A DNA stretch of 64,000 nucleotides from positions 23,206,622 through 23,270,621 of the forward strand of contig JBBCBC010000001.1 of assembly GCA_037126765.1 (NCBI GenBank). The letters are read 5' to 3'. Below, in pieces: positions 53,733 through 64,000 of this stretch. Under the pieces are notes generated by a model. It saw nothing but the letters and a program-made list of their open reading frames with translations, made no database searches and was not told where the DNA came from. The stretch's first letter is position 1. Every line of letters starts with the position of its first letter. Origin of the DNA: Stenogyne calaminthoides (taxonomy: Eukaryota > Streptophyta > Magnoliopsida > Lamiales > Lamiaceae). The position numbers and the translations under genes were made by a program.

Positions 53733-55557
53733 TGTTGGGAGATAAATTTAATAAAGAAGTTTTGATTAGATCCCAAAACCCCTGAGTATGACATGTTCAG
53801 GATAATCTTGATAGTCTGAGTCAGGTTTCAGTATAGGATTGTTCAGGAAGATATCTGCACAATGTATAATCAGCAGATATAGATCAGGTTAGATATTGAA
53901 GACCCTGAAGGTCCTTAAGATATTGAAGAACTCAGATAAACCTGAATGATTCAGAAGATACTGAGTAAATGTTCAGAAGACACTGAAGACTCAGAAGACA
54001 TTGAAGACTCAGAAGACACTGAAGACTCAGAAGACACTGAAGACTTAGTAGTTACTGAAGACTCAGGAAGACCTGAATGTTCAGAGGCCCGGAAGAAATA
54101 TCTATCTGAATACATGCAAAACTGAGGATAACGAACATGTTCAGAAAAATAGATATTGCCAAAAACATTCATATGCAGACAAAAGGAACTAAGTCTAAGT
54201 GTTGATTAAGGTTGTCTCATTCAGAGAGATTGACCTAAAAGAACCGTTTTGTTTGTATACATTCACTGAAGATAAGAACCAATCAGAGGAAGACAACACT
54301 GTACTTTACTGACACTGAAAGCGATAGGACTCTGAATTTGGTCAGTAGTACTATGTTCCAGACCGCAAAAATTGAGAATTGGCTACCTGGCTGCATATTT
54401 CCTAAAACATGCAAGGGAGTGTTCAAACCCTAAAAATAGCCGTTCATCAATAACCAGAAGAGGAAACCCTTGATACTATCTTTTCCAACGGATAGTTTTT
54501 CAAGAGTAACTATTGGAGATGTTGCCTATAAATACCAGTGACCTTCTACATTGAAAGGTTACGGGAAATTTCAAGCAACTCAAGAGCTCATTAGTATTCT
54601 TGCAAATTGAAGCACTCGAAAACCCTAGAATTTCCCAAGTGTTTCACATTGAAGAGAGCTCATTCACTAAGCCTAGATTTGATAAGTTATATCCTAAGCT
54701 TAGAGAGATATCCTATCCTTTGCATCTGTATTCATTGTAAAAGGATATCTCACCCTAGTTGGAAACCAACCCAAAACCCAAACCATTTGTGAAGGTAGTT
54801 TGTGTGTGATTTGTTGGTGAGTTAGAGTTGTAAAGAGTGAGTAAGCTGCAGTGAGTCAGCCAGAAAACTCTAGAGAAGAAGTTAGTAAGCTACTTGTGGT
54901 AGTCTGAACACTTGTGTGTGTTTGAGTTAGTAAGCTGCAGTGAGTCAGCCAGAAAACTCAAAGTAGAAAAGTGAGTAAGCTACAGTGAGTTAGCCTAAAA
55001 GCTTTAGGAAGTGGTTAAGGAATTTCTCTGAAGATCAGAGAGAGTGGACGTAGGAGCTTGAGTCTCTGAAACACTATAATTGTTGTGTTGTTTGCTTTCT
55101 GTACTGCATTATATCTATTGCATGATTTTCACTGAAAGCATATTTCACTGATACTCAGTGGAATCAATCCACTGAATGTGCATAACTTGATCACAGCCTT
55201 AATCATTGTTTTATTAAAGGAAGAAGATTTTCAGCAAAGCTAAAACGAGTATAAATTTAGGGCCAACCATTCCGCACACTTGAGTAGCTAGAACAGATAA
55301 TTACCAAACTGAACTAACTCTCCTGAGTATTCAGTAAGATAATTATCTGATCCAAGCTCCTCAGGATCTCTGATAAATTCAGGATCAGTTGGGCTAATCT
55401 GAAGCTTCTGAAAGCTGCTCAGGATCATTGTCTCAGTAGACTTTGACTCAGGGCAAAAATATCAGTATAACCTCAGTGAAGAAAAAGTTTTAAAAATTAC
55501 TGTACACATGTATTCCCCCCCATACATGTGTGAGACTCGTTTACACCGGGACCAACA
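53733..55557 (+). repeat. Element G 3' LTR
   Basis: 1825 bp, partner of 42231-44071. TATAAATA at 54527-54534, minisatellite at 53974-54047, conserved GTGGACGTAGGA block at about 55045-55080. A short GTGAGACTCGTTTACACC run precedes the end. Relative to the 5' LTR it has an insert near 55500-55525 (ACATGTATTCCCCCCCATAC) and a deletion near 55455. Confidence 0.93.
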
Positions 55558-55562
55558 CAAGG

Positions 55563-57330
55563 GTACATCGCGGGAGTGCCCTCCATGTCCTCGAGCTCGT
55601 AAGCCCCATTTGGCAGGCATTTTGAAATTTTCATGGGGCCTTCCCAGGTCTGGCCAAAAACTCCTTTTTGGACTCCAAGGATTTTCCATAAGACGAGGTC
55701 ACTAAACTTGAACCTTCGGATTTTTGCTTTTGAATTGTAGTATTTCTCCGACTTCTGTTTGTAACTTGCATTTTTCAAGTTGACTTCCAGTCTTTTTTCT
55801 TCGAGGAGATCGAGGCTGAGGGATATGGCATGATCGTTGTCCTCCGTGATAGCCTGCGATGTCCAACGACTTCTGATGATGATCTCGGCTGGTATGACTA
55901 CCTCGGTCCCAAAAGCCAGGGCGAAAGGTGTTTCGCCTGTTGAATTTCAAAATGTGGTTCGGTATGACCATAGGATGCTAGAAAGTTTGAAAGCCCATAA
56001 TCCTTTTGATTCAATGAGTTGAGTCTTCAGAGTGTGTTTGATTATCTTGTTCATAGCTTCAACTTGTCCATTGGACTGGGGGTGATAGGGAGTAGAGAAC
56101 AACTTCGCGATTTTCCATTTCACGAAAAAGGCGTCGATCTCAAAACCATCGAACTGCTTTCCATTATCTGTGATAATCGCCTGCGGGAGATCGAAACGAC
56201 AGATGATATTTTTCCAGATGAATCGGATGATTTTTTCTTGAGTAATGGTTGCTGACGGCTCTGCTTCTACCCACTTGGTGAAGTAGTCTACCGTGACCAC
56301 GGTGAACTTTGAACTGCCCGGGGCCTTTGGGAAAGGACCAATCAGGTCGATACCCCATTTAGCGAATGGCCATGGGCTATAGATCGACGTGAGCTCCTCC
56401 ATAGGCCGCTTAATTATTGGGGCAAAAAACTGGCATTGTTGGCACTTCTTTGCGTATGAAATCACATCTATCCTTAAAGTTAGCCAATAATAGCCTTGTC
56501 TGATTGTCTTGTAGATGAGAGACTGACCTGCGGTTTCCACAGTCTCCTTCGTGGATTTCCTTCAAAATCACTTTTCCTTCTTCTGGCGTGATAAATTTCA
56601 ACAGTGTCAATGAGAAACTTCGCTTGTAAAGTTGTTCGTCGATTATGGTGTACCTTGCCGCTCTCAGTTGTAATCGGCGAGCTGCGACCTTGTCTTCTGG
56701 TAGTGTCCCATTCTTGATGTACTCCTTGATGTCTGTCATCCAATCGTCTTTTGGGGTTGCGATCTGGAAAATCTCTACCCGGGTATTTGATGGGCTTGCC
56801 TGATTTGCCCAAACAATATCCTTCACGTCGATGATGATGCGACCTGCCGAGGGGGTGTTGAGTTTGGTGACTGCTATGTTATCCATGTCCGCGGCCCCTT
56901 CCGATGTGGCCAAGCGAGCTAGATCATCTGCCTGTGTGTTTTTTGCTCGAGGTATCAACTCTATTTGCACTTCTTCGAACTTTTCAACGATGCTCTTCGC
57001 TATCTGCTGGTACTTCATCATCTGCTCGCCCCATGCTTCGTACTCTCCTGACATCTGGCATACGACCAGCTGAGAATCGCTGTAAACTTTCAACTTTCGT
57101 ACACCAATGGCCATTGCCATTTCCAGGCCATTTATCAAGGCCTCATACTCTACTTCATTGTTGGTGGCGTGAAAATCAAAGCTTACAACCGTGGTGAAGG
57201 ATTGTTGTTTGGGACTGATTAGGACCACTCCAGCCCCTACTTGGGTGCTCGTCGAGGAGCCATCGACGTGAAATGTCCAAGGAATGTCGATTGCCTCTGG
57301 TGTCTTTTCTAGAAGGGTGAGTTTGGTGAG
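55563..57330 (-). pseudogene. Element B pol: RNase H and integrase
   Basis: The minus strand, from 57330, encodes a short connector and RNase H with its acidic residues (FHVDGSSTSTQ, VEYEALINGLE, YSDSQLVVC, ADDLARLA). It then encodes the integrase zinc region and the core with VVTVDYFTKWVEAE, IITDNGKQFDG and NGQVEAMNK, so all three catalytic positions are kept. The C-terminal part has TWEGPMKISKCLPNGAYELE and ends EDMEGTPAMYP at the G insertion. Frame changes lie near 56530 (within the zinc domain, where the His/Cys pattern is disturbed) and near 55950. RT and protease lie beyond the truncation at 57331. Confidence 0.88.
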
Positions 57331-58196
57331 TGTTGGGAAATACGGGGTGCCCGGATCTATTCGAGATGAATTTAAATACATATTTAAATTAATCAATTAA
57401 TTACTAACATGAATTAATCCTAAATTAATTCAACATAATAATTAAACAAATAAATAAGCAACATGCGTACATGTAATACACGTAAATCCTAAGCATGTGG
57501 AATCTAGGAGTTACGAGATTACATACCTCTTGTAGAGACAACCGTTGAGACGATGGATAAACCCAAAGTGCCTTCCCAAATATGTCCCACATCCACGAAT
57601 GTAATCCGGTGGGAGGATTCAAACGAACGATTTTAATAAAGGAGAAAAATAAAAATATTTTGCCACCACCTTTGTGGATTTCTAATATTTCCAACACATG
57701 GAATTGCATTGGGGATAAAAAATTCATCCCCTATTTATAGGACAAGGGGGGCGAAAATTTTAGGTCAAGTTTGGTATTGGAAAATTTCCTTGCTTCTTCC
57801 TCAAGATACAATCTAGAATATATCCAATATATTCTATTTCCCAAAATATCTCCCAACAAAATCTTCCCCTCCTTTCTTGATCCTTAATTTTCGAAAATTT
57901 CATACAAGTAGGAAGAAAATAAGATATTTTTCCTTTCTTGAATTTATGGGATAAACTTGTATCTCAAGAATACTTATTCCATAAGATCTTTCTAAGAAAA
58001 TCAAGAAAAAAATATTTTTCTCTCTCCTACCCAATTTTTCGAAATTATCATGGAAAAATAGACAAAATATTTTCTTCTCCTTTTCATTAATTGGACTTTA
58101 ATTTGGGCTATTTGAGGGGCCTTTAGGAGAATTAAGATTGGACCTCCAATGGGCTATGAAACTTTAATATTTAGCCAAAATATTATTCAAGCCCAT
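57331..58196 (-). mobile_element. Element E: truncated LTR of the element C family
   Basis: It begins TGTTGGGAAATACGG and then shares GCCCGGATCTATTCG and long stretches with the C LTR (compare 15020-16140), but is clearly diverged, with a large deletion in the middle. It stops at CAAGCCCAT, where element D is inserted; the rest is not seen in the window. The minus-strand TATA equivalent lies near 57730 (CCCTATTTATAGG on the plus strand). The short frame 57727-57425 is not a gene. Its left flanking 5-mer is GTGAG. Confidence 0.75.
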
Positions 58197-59083
58197 TGTT
58201 GCAAGTCGTGTTACGTGGAAAATATGATGTGGCGTTGTGTGTGACAACTTACAAACAAAGGGGTGATGTGTCGAAAAAAAAGTATATAAGATGAACACAA
58301 CATAATGTGTGATGTCAACAAGGATTTGATTACCCAGTTTGCCAAAATTGACTACTTCTGGGGGCGTACCAAGCCAAGGATATTTTATTTGAGAGTTGGG
58401 GGTGTACCGAACATAATGCACTTATGACAGGTACAAGTTACATGTGGGATAGTGAGGTGGTATATATGTTCTTACTTGGAAATTTTCTCAACCCCCTTTA
58501 TGATTTTCGAGGGTCTACTTTTAGAGCTTTGACAAGCATGTGGTGGCTTGGCAAGTACGAGCTAGCGATTTCGTGTCATGCAAGAATTTATGTGGTGTTG
58601 CCACATTTTCTATCAGGCTTCTCTGGTTGACATCTGTTTTCTCTTGCTTACGAAGTTTCCTACTTGTCGTCTAGGTGGTATGGACTTAACAGGTGGTTGT
58701 CTTGGTGCTCGCTGATGTGTACTTGTTCCTGATTGGCCATTCTGCTCGCTTTGAGAGATGCGGCCGTAGGCCAAGCATTTTAACTCCTGCTACCTGCTCA
58801 CCTTTGAGGGGCGAGCAGGCCTTCCTTATTTCATTTGATTTCTGCTCGACCACTACATTTGGTGGCCTCCTTATTTACATACCAAACGTATAATTTTTTT
58901 CGTTGTGGGGCATAGTCCTTGACGAGCACGTAAGAGTAAATATAGTACTCGCTAGGTTGGCGAGCACGTAGGAGTAATTATAACATTCACAACACCTGGC
59001 GAGCAGGGATATTTATTGTTTTTTTTGGTACACGTGTTCGTCTGACGTGTAAACAACGTGAAAGGTTTTGACCGATCGCAACA
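58197..59083 (-). repeat. Element D 3' LTR
   Basis: 887 bp from TGTTGCAAGTCG to GATCGCAACA, giving perfect TGTTGC/GCAACA termini. It is the best preserved of the three family A LTRs at its ends, but its hairpin near 58951 is degraded (AGTACTCGCTAGG). No insertion inside. Confidence 0.92.
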
Positions 59084-59296
59084 ATACCCCCCAGCCGGGC
59101 CGCTTCCCCCAGCCTGCTGTCGGATGCCTTGGATGGGAAGTCTGAAGCGTTGTCTCGATTTTGGTGGGGTGTATCTCGAGGCAGATTCCCTCTGTAGAAT
59201 CCGAAGGGACTCGGATACAATGGCATCAAAATTCGGGTAATAGTGGATTTTTTGGATTCATATTTTCGAAATTTTGAAAATCCAAAACTCAGAACC

Positions 59297-59380
59297 TATA
59301 TAAAGTTATTTTGCCGCCTCATTCTTTCTTCTTTCTTTCGGCTTTTCCCTTTCCTCTCTCTCTAGAGCTTTCGACGAGGT
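59297..59380 (+). promoter_or_regulatory. Putative plus-strand promoter of the antisense gene of element D
   Basis: TATATAAAG (59297-59305) followed by the CT-rich leader CTTTCTTCTTTCTTTCGG, collinear with 8074-8150 of element A. Between the LTR and this box (59097-59296) no other feature is recognised. Confidence 0.58.
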
Positions 59381-59443
59381 TTTCTTCTTCCGACGAAAGA
59401 TTTTTCCAGGTAATTATTTTTATTCATTTAATTTCAACTATAT

Positions 59444-62407
59444 CTTCTTGCTCGATTTCTGTCGATTCTTTGCCCGGTTCTGAGGAATCGGAAAACCATC
59501 GCGGGCCGGCTTCTTCGTCTCGCCGTACAATTACTCATGGCAGAACCAGATTTTCAAGGGCAACCGTCTCGGGGTGGAGATCCCGCCGGAAAATCCGGCA
59601 TCCATTTGTCGTCCTCTCTTCAGACTCCGAGGAAGCTATTAATGAATTGGATTGGGAGCTGGCTCGACCTAGTTTTTTAGATGATTCTGATGAGGAGGTC
59701 TCTCGATCACGGAGAAATATCGGAGTTTTAGGCGGCCGTGATGTTAGTGGCCTAAATGCCGAAGGGTCCGGCGAGCACACCGTTGACATTGAACACAATG
59801 ATGAAGTTGTGGGCGAGTAGGGTGTTGTGTTCGGTCATGACCAGAATGTCGAGCCTGGTGCTGCACCAACTCATGAAATTCCAATCGGCGACCCCATAGT
59901 CCAACATACGCTGAGTATAGTGCTCGCTATGACTTTGAATGGCCCGAACAACCACACCGGGTAGGAGTTGAAAATGAGTATCCAGGGAGCAAGATTTCTA
60001 GCGTGATCAATGTGGACATGCTCGGTCAACTGTACCGGACTTATGAAACTCCGAAAGATGTATTTTTCTGGGCGCCCGAACCTGACGAACGAGCAGATCA
60101 ACCTCCTGAGGGGTGTGTAGCTGTGAACTTGGATACCATGGAAGCTGGACTTCGATTCCCACTTAATCTAGTAATTACTCGTTTGCTCGTGGAGTGGAAC
60201 ATTACTATTACACAGCTGATGCCAAATGGGTGGCACATGATAATGAGCTTCTTGACTTTGTTCGGCAAGATAAAGCCTGTTTATTATCCTACCGCTGCAG
60301 AACTTACCCATCTGGTTCATTTGACCCGACCCAAAGGTGAGCACGGGTGGCTGTATATGCAAGCGAACACTAATTGTAAGGTTATCGAGGATGTGCCGAA
60401 CAAAATCAAAGATTGGAAGGACAAGTTCTGGTTTGTCAGGGGCGACTGGAAAAGCCCCGGCTTCGGGATGTGAGCCGAATGCTCGAATAGATATCCCAAC
60501 GGATTTCGGAGTGTGTCGAAGTAAGTGTATTATTCTTCTTTTTTACTCAGTGAACTGATATTAACTTATTTCTTCTGTTTCAGGGATCGAAGTGGCGACA
60601 GACAAAGAAGCAAAAGACAGATATTTTAGTAGCATTTGGCAAATCGACCTCGAGTCTTACTCAGAGCGTTCGGTGAAAACCTTGAACAACGCTAATCAAA
60701 GGAATAAAGGCGGTATGTACGTGCCTCCGCATCACCTGGTCGCTCTTAACCCAGCTGGTAGGTTCACTTTTTGCCCTTAGTGTACATATTTCCTATGTAA
60801 TGCTCTTAATAAATTTCGTCTTTTCATAGCTCTTCCCGCTGTCACCATTGCCATAAGCACTGCCGAGCATACTGAGATAGCCCAGAGTAGGAAACCCAGC
60901 GAGATGGTTAGAATTCAAGCCAAACGGGAAGCACAAAGAGCCCTCTGTGGTGAATCGAGTAGGCAAAAAAGAACAAGTCGATCAGCCAAGCAAGGGACGG
61001 GCGAGCAGGCTCCCTCGCCTAAAAGATCCAGAAGGCAATCTGGGGAGCAGATTCTTACGGCTCAGGCGAGCACACATGATGCCATGGAGGAAACCCCCTC
61101 TGTAGAGGTAGCCAAAGTTGAGCCTTCATCTATCGTCCCTGTCCATGCTGTAGAAGCAGAGGCGAGCAGAACTACACCCCCCCGGTGGGTCCCAAAGTTT
61201 GGGCCTCTTCAAGCTCTCAAGTTCGTTCTCCCAACGATAAGTAGTTCTTGGGATGGGACCCCGCACGGGTGAGCAGGTACACTTGTTCGCCCTGTTTCAT
61301 GTTTCTTATTACGTTCATTCTGGTTGCCCGGTTCACTTAAGCTCTTAACACCTTGCAGGCTTGGCAGGGTATCACCTCTAATGCCAGAGTTGAAAGACTA
61401 TTTTTGTTCCCCCACCATATGCAACATCCCCGGTCTTCCTGATCATGTACAGAGAGCTTGTGAGACTCCCATTCGGACATGGACGACCGATCTTGAAGAA
61501 GCAATCAACGGGCCGACAGTGTTGGAAACAATGCGCTTAGGCTTAGTACGTCATTGCCAGTCCCTTGTTATTTTGGAGAATGCCTATTCAGTGACTGCCA
61601 AGCTCCACTCCCAGCATCTGAAACTCATATCGAGTTTTCAAGAAAAGACTGATGAGCTGAATAGAGCTCATGAAGAGGTGAAATTGGCCCAGGAAGACGC
61701 ATGTTTGGCCAGAGAGGAATTGCGTCAAGCCCAAGAAGAGTTACGTCACGACAGGGATGAGTTGGCAAGGATTAGAGGAATTCAGGAAGAGCAAAATGTC
61801 GAGCTTCGAAAGCTTAAGTCTAGAAATGAGACCTTGGAGCACGAGAAGGTTTTGCTCGCTTAACAACTCCTTACTGCGGAAGAGACCAACACTCGACTAG
61901 ACCTCGAAAATTCGAAGATGCGTACAGACGAATATGTTGATTCAATATCTAATTTCTCCTCCATCTGTGCCTTTGCGGATGCTCTTCGTGCGGCGAGGCG
62001 AACACCTCAGCCGATCAGATTTTGCCGCTCAAAATGGCCCTTGAGAAGTATATGGCCGACAACCCTCCTGATCGTAATTTGTCGATAGCTGATCTCCATG
62101 ACTTGTGCAACTTCTCCAACCTCCCCGATGGGATTGAAATCATGGATCCTCTGATGGACGATGAAGACGACCAGGACGGTGAGGCTATGGGGGATCCTAC
62201 CGACCCCATCATCAAGGCGAGCAGGAATGTGGTAATGTGAGCAGCGAGCAGGGTGGTCGGACTGGCGGCGAGCAGAGTGCACTTGAGGGTGAGATAAAAA
62301 CCCAAGATGATGTCGAGAAGAATGCTCCTGATGGAGACGAGCAGGTGAGACAGTGCGTGCTCGGCTTATCTCTTCCGCCGACTCCAAACAATGAATTCTT
62401 CCCATAA
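59444..62407 (+). pseudogene. Antisense gene (aORF) of element D: Transposase_28-type protein
   Basis: The same gene as 8220-11142. Exons as read: about 59444-60520 (donor GTAAGT), 60584-60757, 60830-61268 and 61359-62407; all phases agree. The start codon used in A is ATA here. Other lesions differ from those of A: TAG at 59816-59818, a one-base loss near 59888 (frameshift), a frame change near 60465, and TAA at 61861-61863. Where A has stops (for example 9195-9197) D has sense codons, so the ancestral gene was intact. Domain order: Ser/Arg-rich start, Transposase_28-like block (MEAGLRFPL, QLMPNGWHMI), basic linker, coiled coil with EELRQAQEELRHDRDELARI (61720-61860), acidic tail. Confidence 0.77.
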
Positions 62408-63221
62408 CTTTTCTTGTAAAAAATCTTGTATTTGGTTTGAGCAAACTTTTTGCTCGGTCTTGAATGACCTGTTTTGCTTACTTTGGACAATGTTTGTTTT
62501 AGTTTCTTTACTCGTTTGTTCCTCTCTTTTTTGATGAATCGAACATGATAGGTGCTTATGTTTCATCCAGACTTCTTTGGTTTTTTGATTGTCTTATTGA
62601 GTTGCAATCAGATTGGTTGTCTTATTTAGCTGCAACCAGATTGGTTAACTTATGTGAAACCCCTCTTTTTCTTTCGTGATCGTCTTATTTTCGCTGCAAT
62701 CACTTTTCTGATCGGGTCGTCTTATTTAGTTGCGACCCCGTACCCATTGCTCGCTTTGTTGCGGGCATCTGTAAGTACGAACTATTTCGTCAAGCGAACA
62801 TAAAGCTCGACTTGTTCATTTTTGTTCTAGTCATCCGACTTAGGTGCGACCATTCTAGGCTTCTGAGGAAATTATAAACGAATATTTCACAAAATATTTC
62901 TAGTCTATTACAACTTTTTACACTTGGAGATAATTACTACAATCACAATTGTTTACAATTTACAACTTTAGTATTCCAAGTATCTGACGAGTGTTTTGTC
63001 TGATCATGAATCTTTATCTGGATTAGGGCGAGTATGAGCTCCTGACAAATCGTTCGTGTTTGTTATGTAAATGCGTTCGAGAGAGGTCATCTCTTCGTCT
63101 CGCCCCTTCCTCTTTAAACATCGTGCTCAGGACCGACAACAGCAGCAGTGTTCACCTTCTTGGGCAAGCTGTGACTATGCGGACAACTGCCGTTCTGAGC
63201 GTATGGCGAGCAACCTTGCTC
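62408..63221. other. Spacer of element D downstream of the antisense gene
   Basis: Collinear with 11143-11990 of element A, including the degenerate 29-bp repeats (about 62588-62745). No gene is recognised. It ends where copia element H starts. Confidence 0.75.
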
Positions 63222-64000
63222 TGTTGGAGAATAATTTGCACAGATCTATATCTCCTCTCTTAACGATATCTCGTATAAGATGGTATTTCCTTTTTATGTG
63301 TTTGCTGGCTTTGTGGGCTCTTGGTTCCCTTGAATTTGCAACTGCTCCGGCATTGTCACAATAAACAGTGATTCTGCTGGGCAAATTCGGAACCACATCT
63401 AAGTCCACTAGGAAGTGCTTGAGCCAAACCGCTTCTTTCGCTGCCTCGCTAGCAGCTACATATTCGGCTTCCATGGTAGAATCTGCGACGCATTTCTGCT
63501 TGACGCTTCTCCATGTCACGGCTCCTTCCCCCATGCAAAACACACTACCGGAGGTAGATTTTCTGGAGTCTACGTCTGATTGGAAATCCGAGTCCGTGTA
63601 ACCGATGGGGATTGGACTACCTGACTGATAAACCAACATTCTATCCCGAGTTCTTTTCAGATACTTCAGAATGTTTTTAACTGTCGTCCAATGCTCTCTC
63701 CCGGGGTTACTTTGATATCTTGCTACCATGCCTACGGCAAAGCAGATATCTGGTCTCGTGCACAGCATTGCATACATGAGGCTTCCGACAGCCGAAGCAT
63801 AAGGAATACCTTTCATGTCATCTATCTCCTTTTGCGTCTTAGGGGACATTTTCTTGGATAGATGGATTCCATGCCTGAAAGGTACGAATCCTTTCTTGGA
63901 ATCTTGCATGCTGAAGCGTTTCAAGACAGTGTCTATGTATGAAGCTTGCGATAAGCCGATCATCATTTTCTTGCGATCTCGAGTGATCTTGATCCCAGGG
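63222..64000 (-). mobile_element. Element H: copia of the element C family, 3' LTR nearly deleted, continues beyond the window
   Basis: The first 29 bp (TGTTGGAGAATAATTTGCAC and following AGATCTATA) match the start of a C-type LTR, then the sequence jumps directly into RNase H. About 2.2 kb present in element C (LTR position about 30 to 17232) is missing, with ATCT/GAT microhomology at the joint. The minus-strand coding region follows from 63966. The host sequence at the insertion is the spacer of D; a target duplication (perhaps TGCTC) cannot be checked because the other end is outside. Confidence 0.85.
63252..64000 (-). pseudogene. Element H pol: reverse transcriptase end and RNase H (partial)
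   Basis: The open minus-strand frame covers the RT thumb (GLSQASYIDTVLKRFSMQDS, HLSKKMSPKTQKEIDD, SLMYAMLCTRPDICFAVGM) and most of RNase H with its acidic positions (YTDSDFQSDVDSRK, STMEAEYVAASEAAKE, YCDNAGAVANSR, KYHLIRDIVKRGD). It is much better preserved than the same part of element C. The frame then runs through the deletion joint into LTR and D sequence, so the last about 25 codons are not native. The coding region continues past the window edge. Confidence 0.88.

Larger units (their letters stand above)
42231..55557 (+). mobile_element. Element G: Sirevirus-like Ty1/copia retrotransposon with env-like third gene
   Basis: LTRs 42231-44071 (1841 bp) and 53733-55557 (1825 bp) begin TGTTGGGAGAT and end GGACCAACA. 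The target duplication CAAGG is identical on both sides (42226-42230 and 55558-55562). The tRNA-Met PBS, gag, integrase, RT and RNase H are all on the plus strand, followed by 4 kb with a long extra gene before a polypurine tract. A large coiled-coil gag and an extra 3' gene are the features of plant Sireviruses (SIRE1 type). Protease and the first half of integrase are deleted. The LTRs are very alike by eye, so this is among the younger insertions. Confidence 0.93.
35775..57330 (-). mobile_element. Element B: second Tat-type Ty3/gypsy family, minus strand, right part lost
   Basis: The left LTR begins TGTTCTGTAC at 35775 and ends CCTACAACA at 36459. A plus-strand aORF (36894-41225), a spacer with tandem repeats, and minus-strand integrase and RNase H follow, the same layout as element A but with clearly different sequence. 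The pol stop codon is at 42192-42194. Elements F (38693-40270) and G (42231-55557) are nested. The element is cut at 57331 by LTR E; its protease, RT, gag and second LTR are not in the window, so its target duplication cannot be checked. Confidence 0.83.
58197..63221 (-). mobile_element. Element D: second copy of the element A family (3' part)
   Basis: An LTR (58197-59083), polypurine tract, promoter, aORF and spacer collinear with 5291-11990 of element A follow one another, with similar sequence throughout. Copia element H interrupts the spacer at 63222 and the remainder lies outside the window. The spacer is single-copy here, showing that the 1.3-kb duplication is specific to element A. The left 5-mer next to the LTR is CCCAT; the right one is not available. 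Confidence 0.9.

Noticed and set aside
62007..62566. Overlapping minus-strand frames at the end of the D antisense gene (also 10931-11301, 12223-12576)
   Set aside because: They are the reverse complement of the acidic aORF tail and its 3' flank and have no domain of their own.
1..64000. tRNA, rRNA or miRNA genes
   Set aside because: No cloverleaf-like or rRNA sequence was noticed on either strand. Hairpins seen are transposon termini or LTR palindromes. A tRNAscan-SE and Infernal run would be decisive.

Overview
The window is plant nuclear DNA and reads as a nest of transposable elements. I found no intact host gene and no bacterial or organellar features. The evidence is: Ty1/copia and Ty3/gypsy polyproteins, PBSs matching plant initiator tRNA-Met, a CACTA (En/Spm) transposase, Mutator-like elements with about 9-bp target duplications, spliced GT-AG exons, and a captured fragment resembling the eudicot receptor kinase PXC1. 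A flowering plant, probably a eudicot, is the best inference; I cannot name the species.

Layout. (1) About 453-35774 is the remains of a minus-strand CACTA element: subterminal palindromes (470-700, 1222-1245), a Ulp1-protease second gene (1468-4824) and tnp2 (33246 down to 4964). It hosts a 490-bp MULE MITE (711-1200), a Pack-MULE-like element carrying an LRR-kinase fragment (33364-35045), and a 25.2-kb gypsy element called A here (5291-30482). Element A cuts tnp2 in frame with a 5-bp duplication CCCAC. (2) Element A is of the Tat type and runs on the minus strand. Its pol (PR-RT-RH-INT, broken) lies at 27606-14178, and a spliced antisense gene (aORF, 8220-11142) runs on the plus strand beside the 3' LTR. 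A itself hosts LTR S1 (5386-7030), copia element C (15020-24332) and solo LTR S2 (27729-29500), and has a 1.3-kb tandem duplication in its spacer (11080-13670). (3) From 35775 to 57330 is a second Tat-type family, B, with its own aORF (36894-41225). B hosts LTR F (38693-40270) and a 13.3-kb Sirevirus-like copia element G (42231-55557, duplication CAAGG) that carries a long env-like third gene. (4) From 57331 is a truncated copy of the C-type LTR (E). A second copy of family A (D, from 58197) is inserted in E, and a second C-family copia (H, from 63222, running off the window) is inserted in D.

How the parts relate. Every recognisable polyprotein carries stops, frameshifts or deletions, so the region looks transpositionally dead. 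The target duplications give a clear order of insertion: CACTA, then A, then C/S1/S2; and B, then G/F/E, then D, then H. The most interesting recurring system is the aORF. In three copies from two Tat families, a plus-strand, intron-containing gene with its own TATA box starts within a few hundred bases of the 3' LTR and runs towards pol. Extra and antisense ORFs are already known in plant Tat-lineage elements; the conserved promoter and exon layout seen here is the part worth checking.
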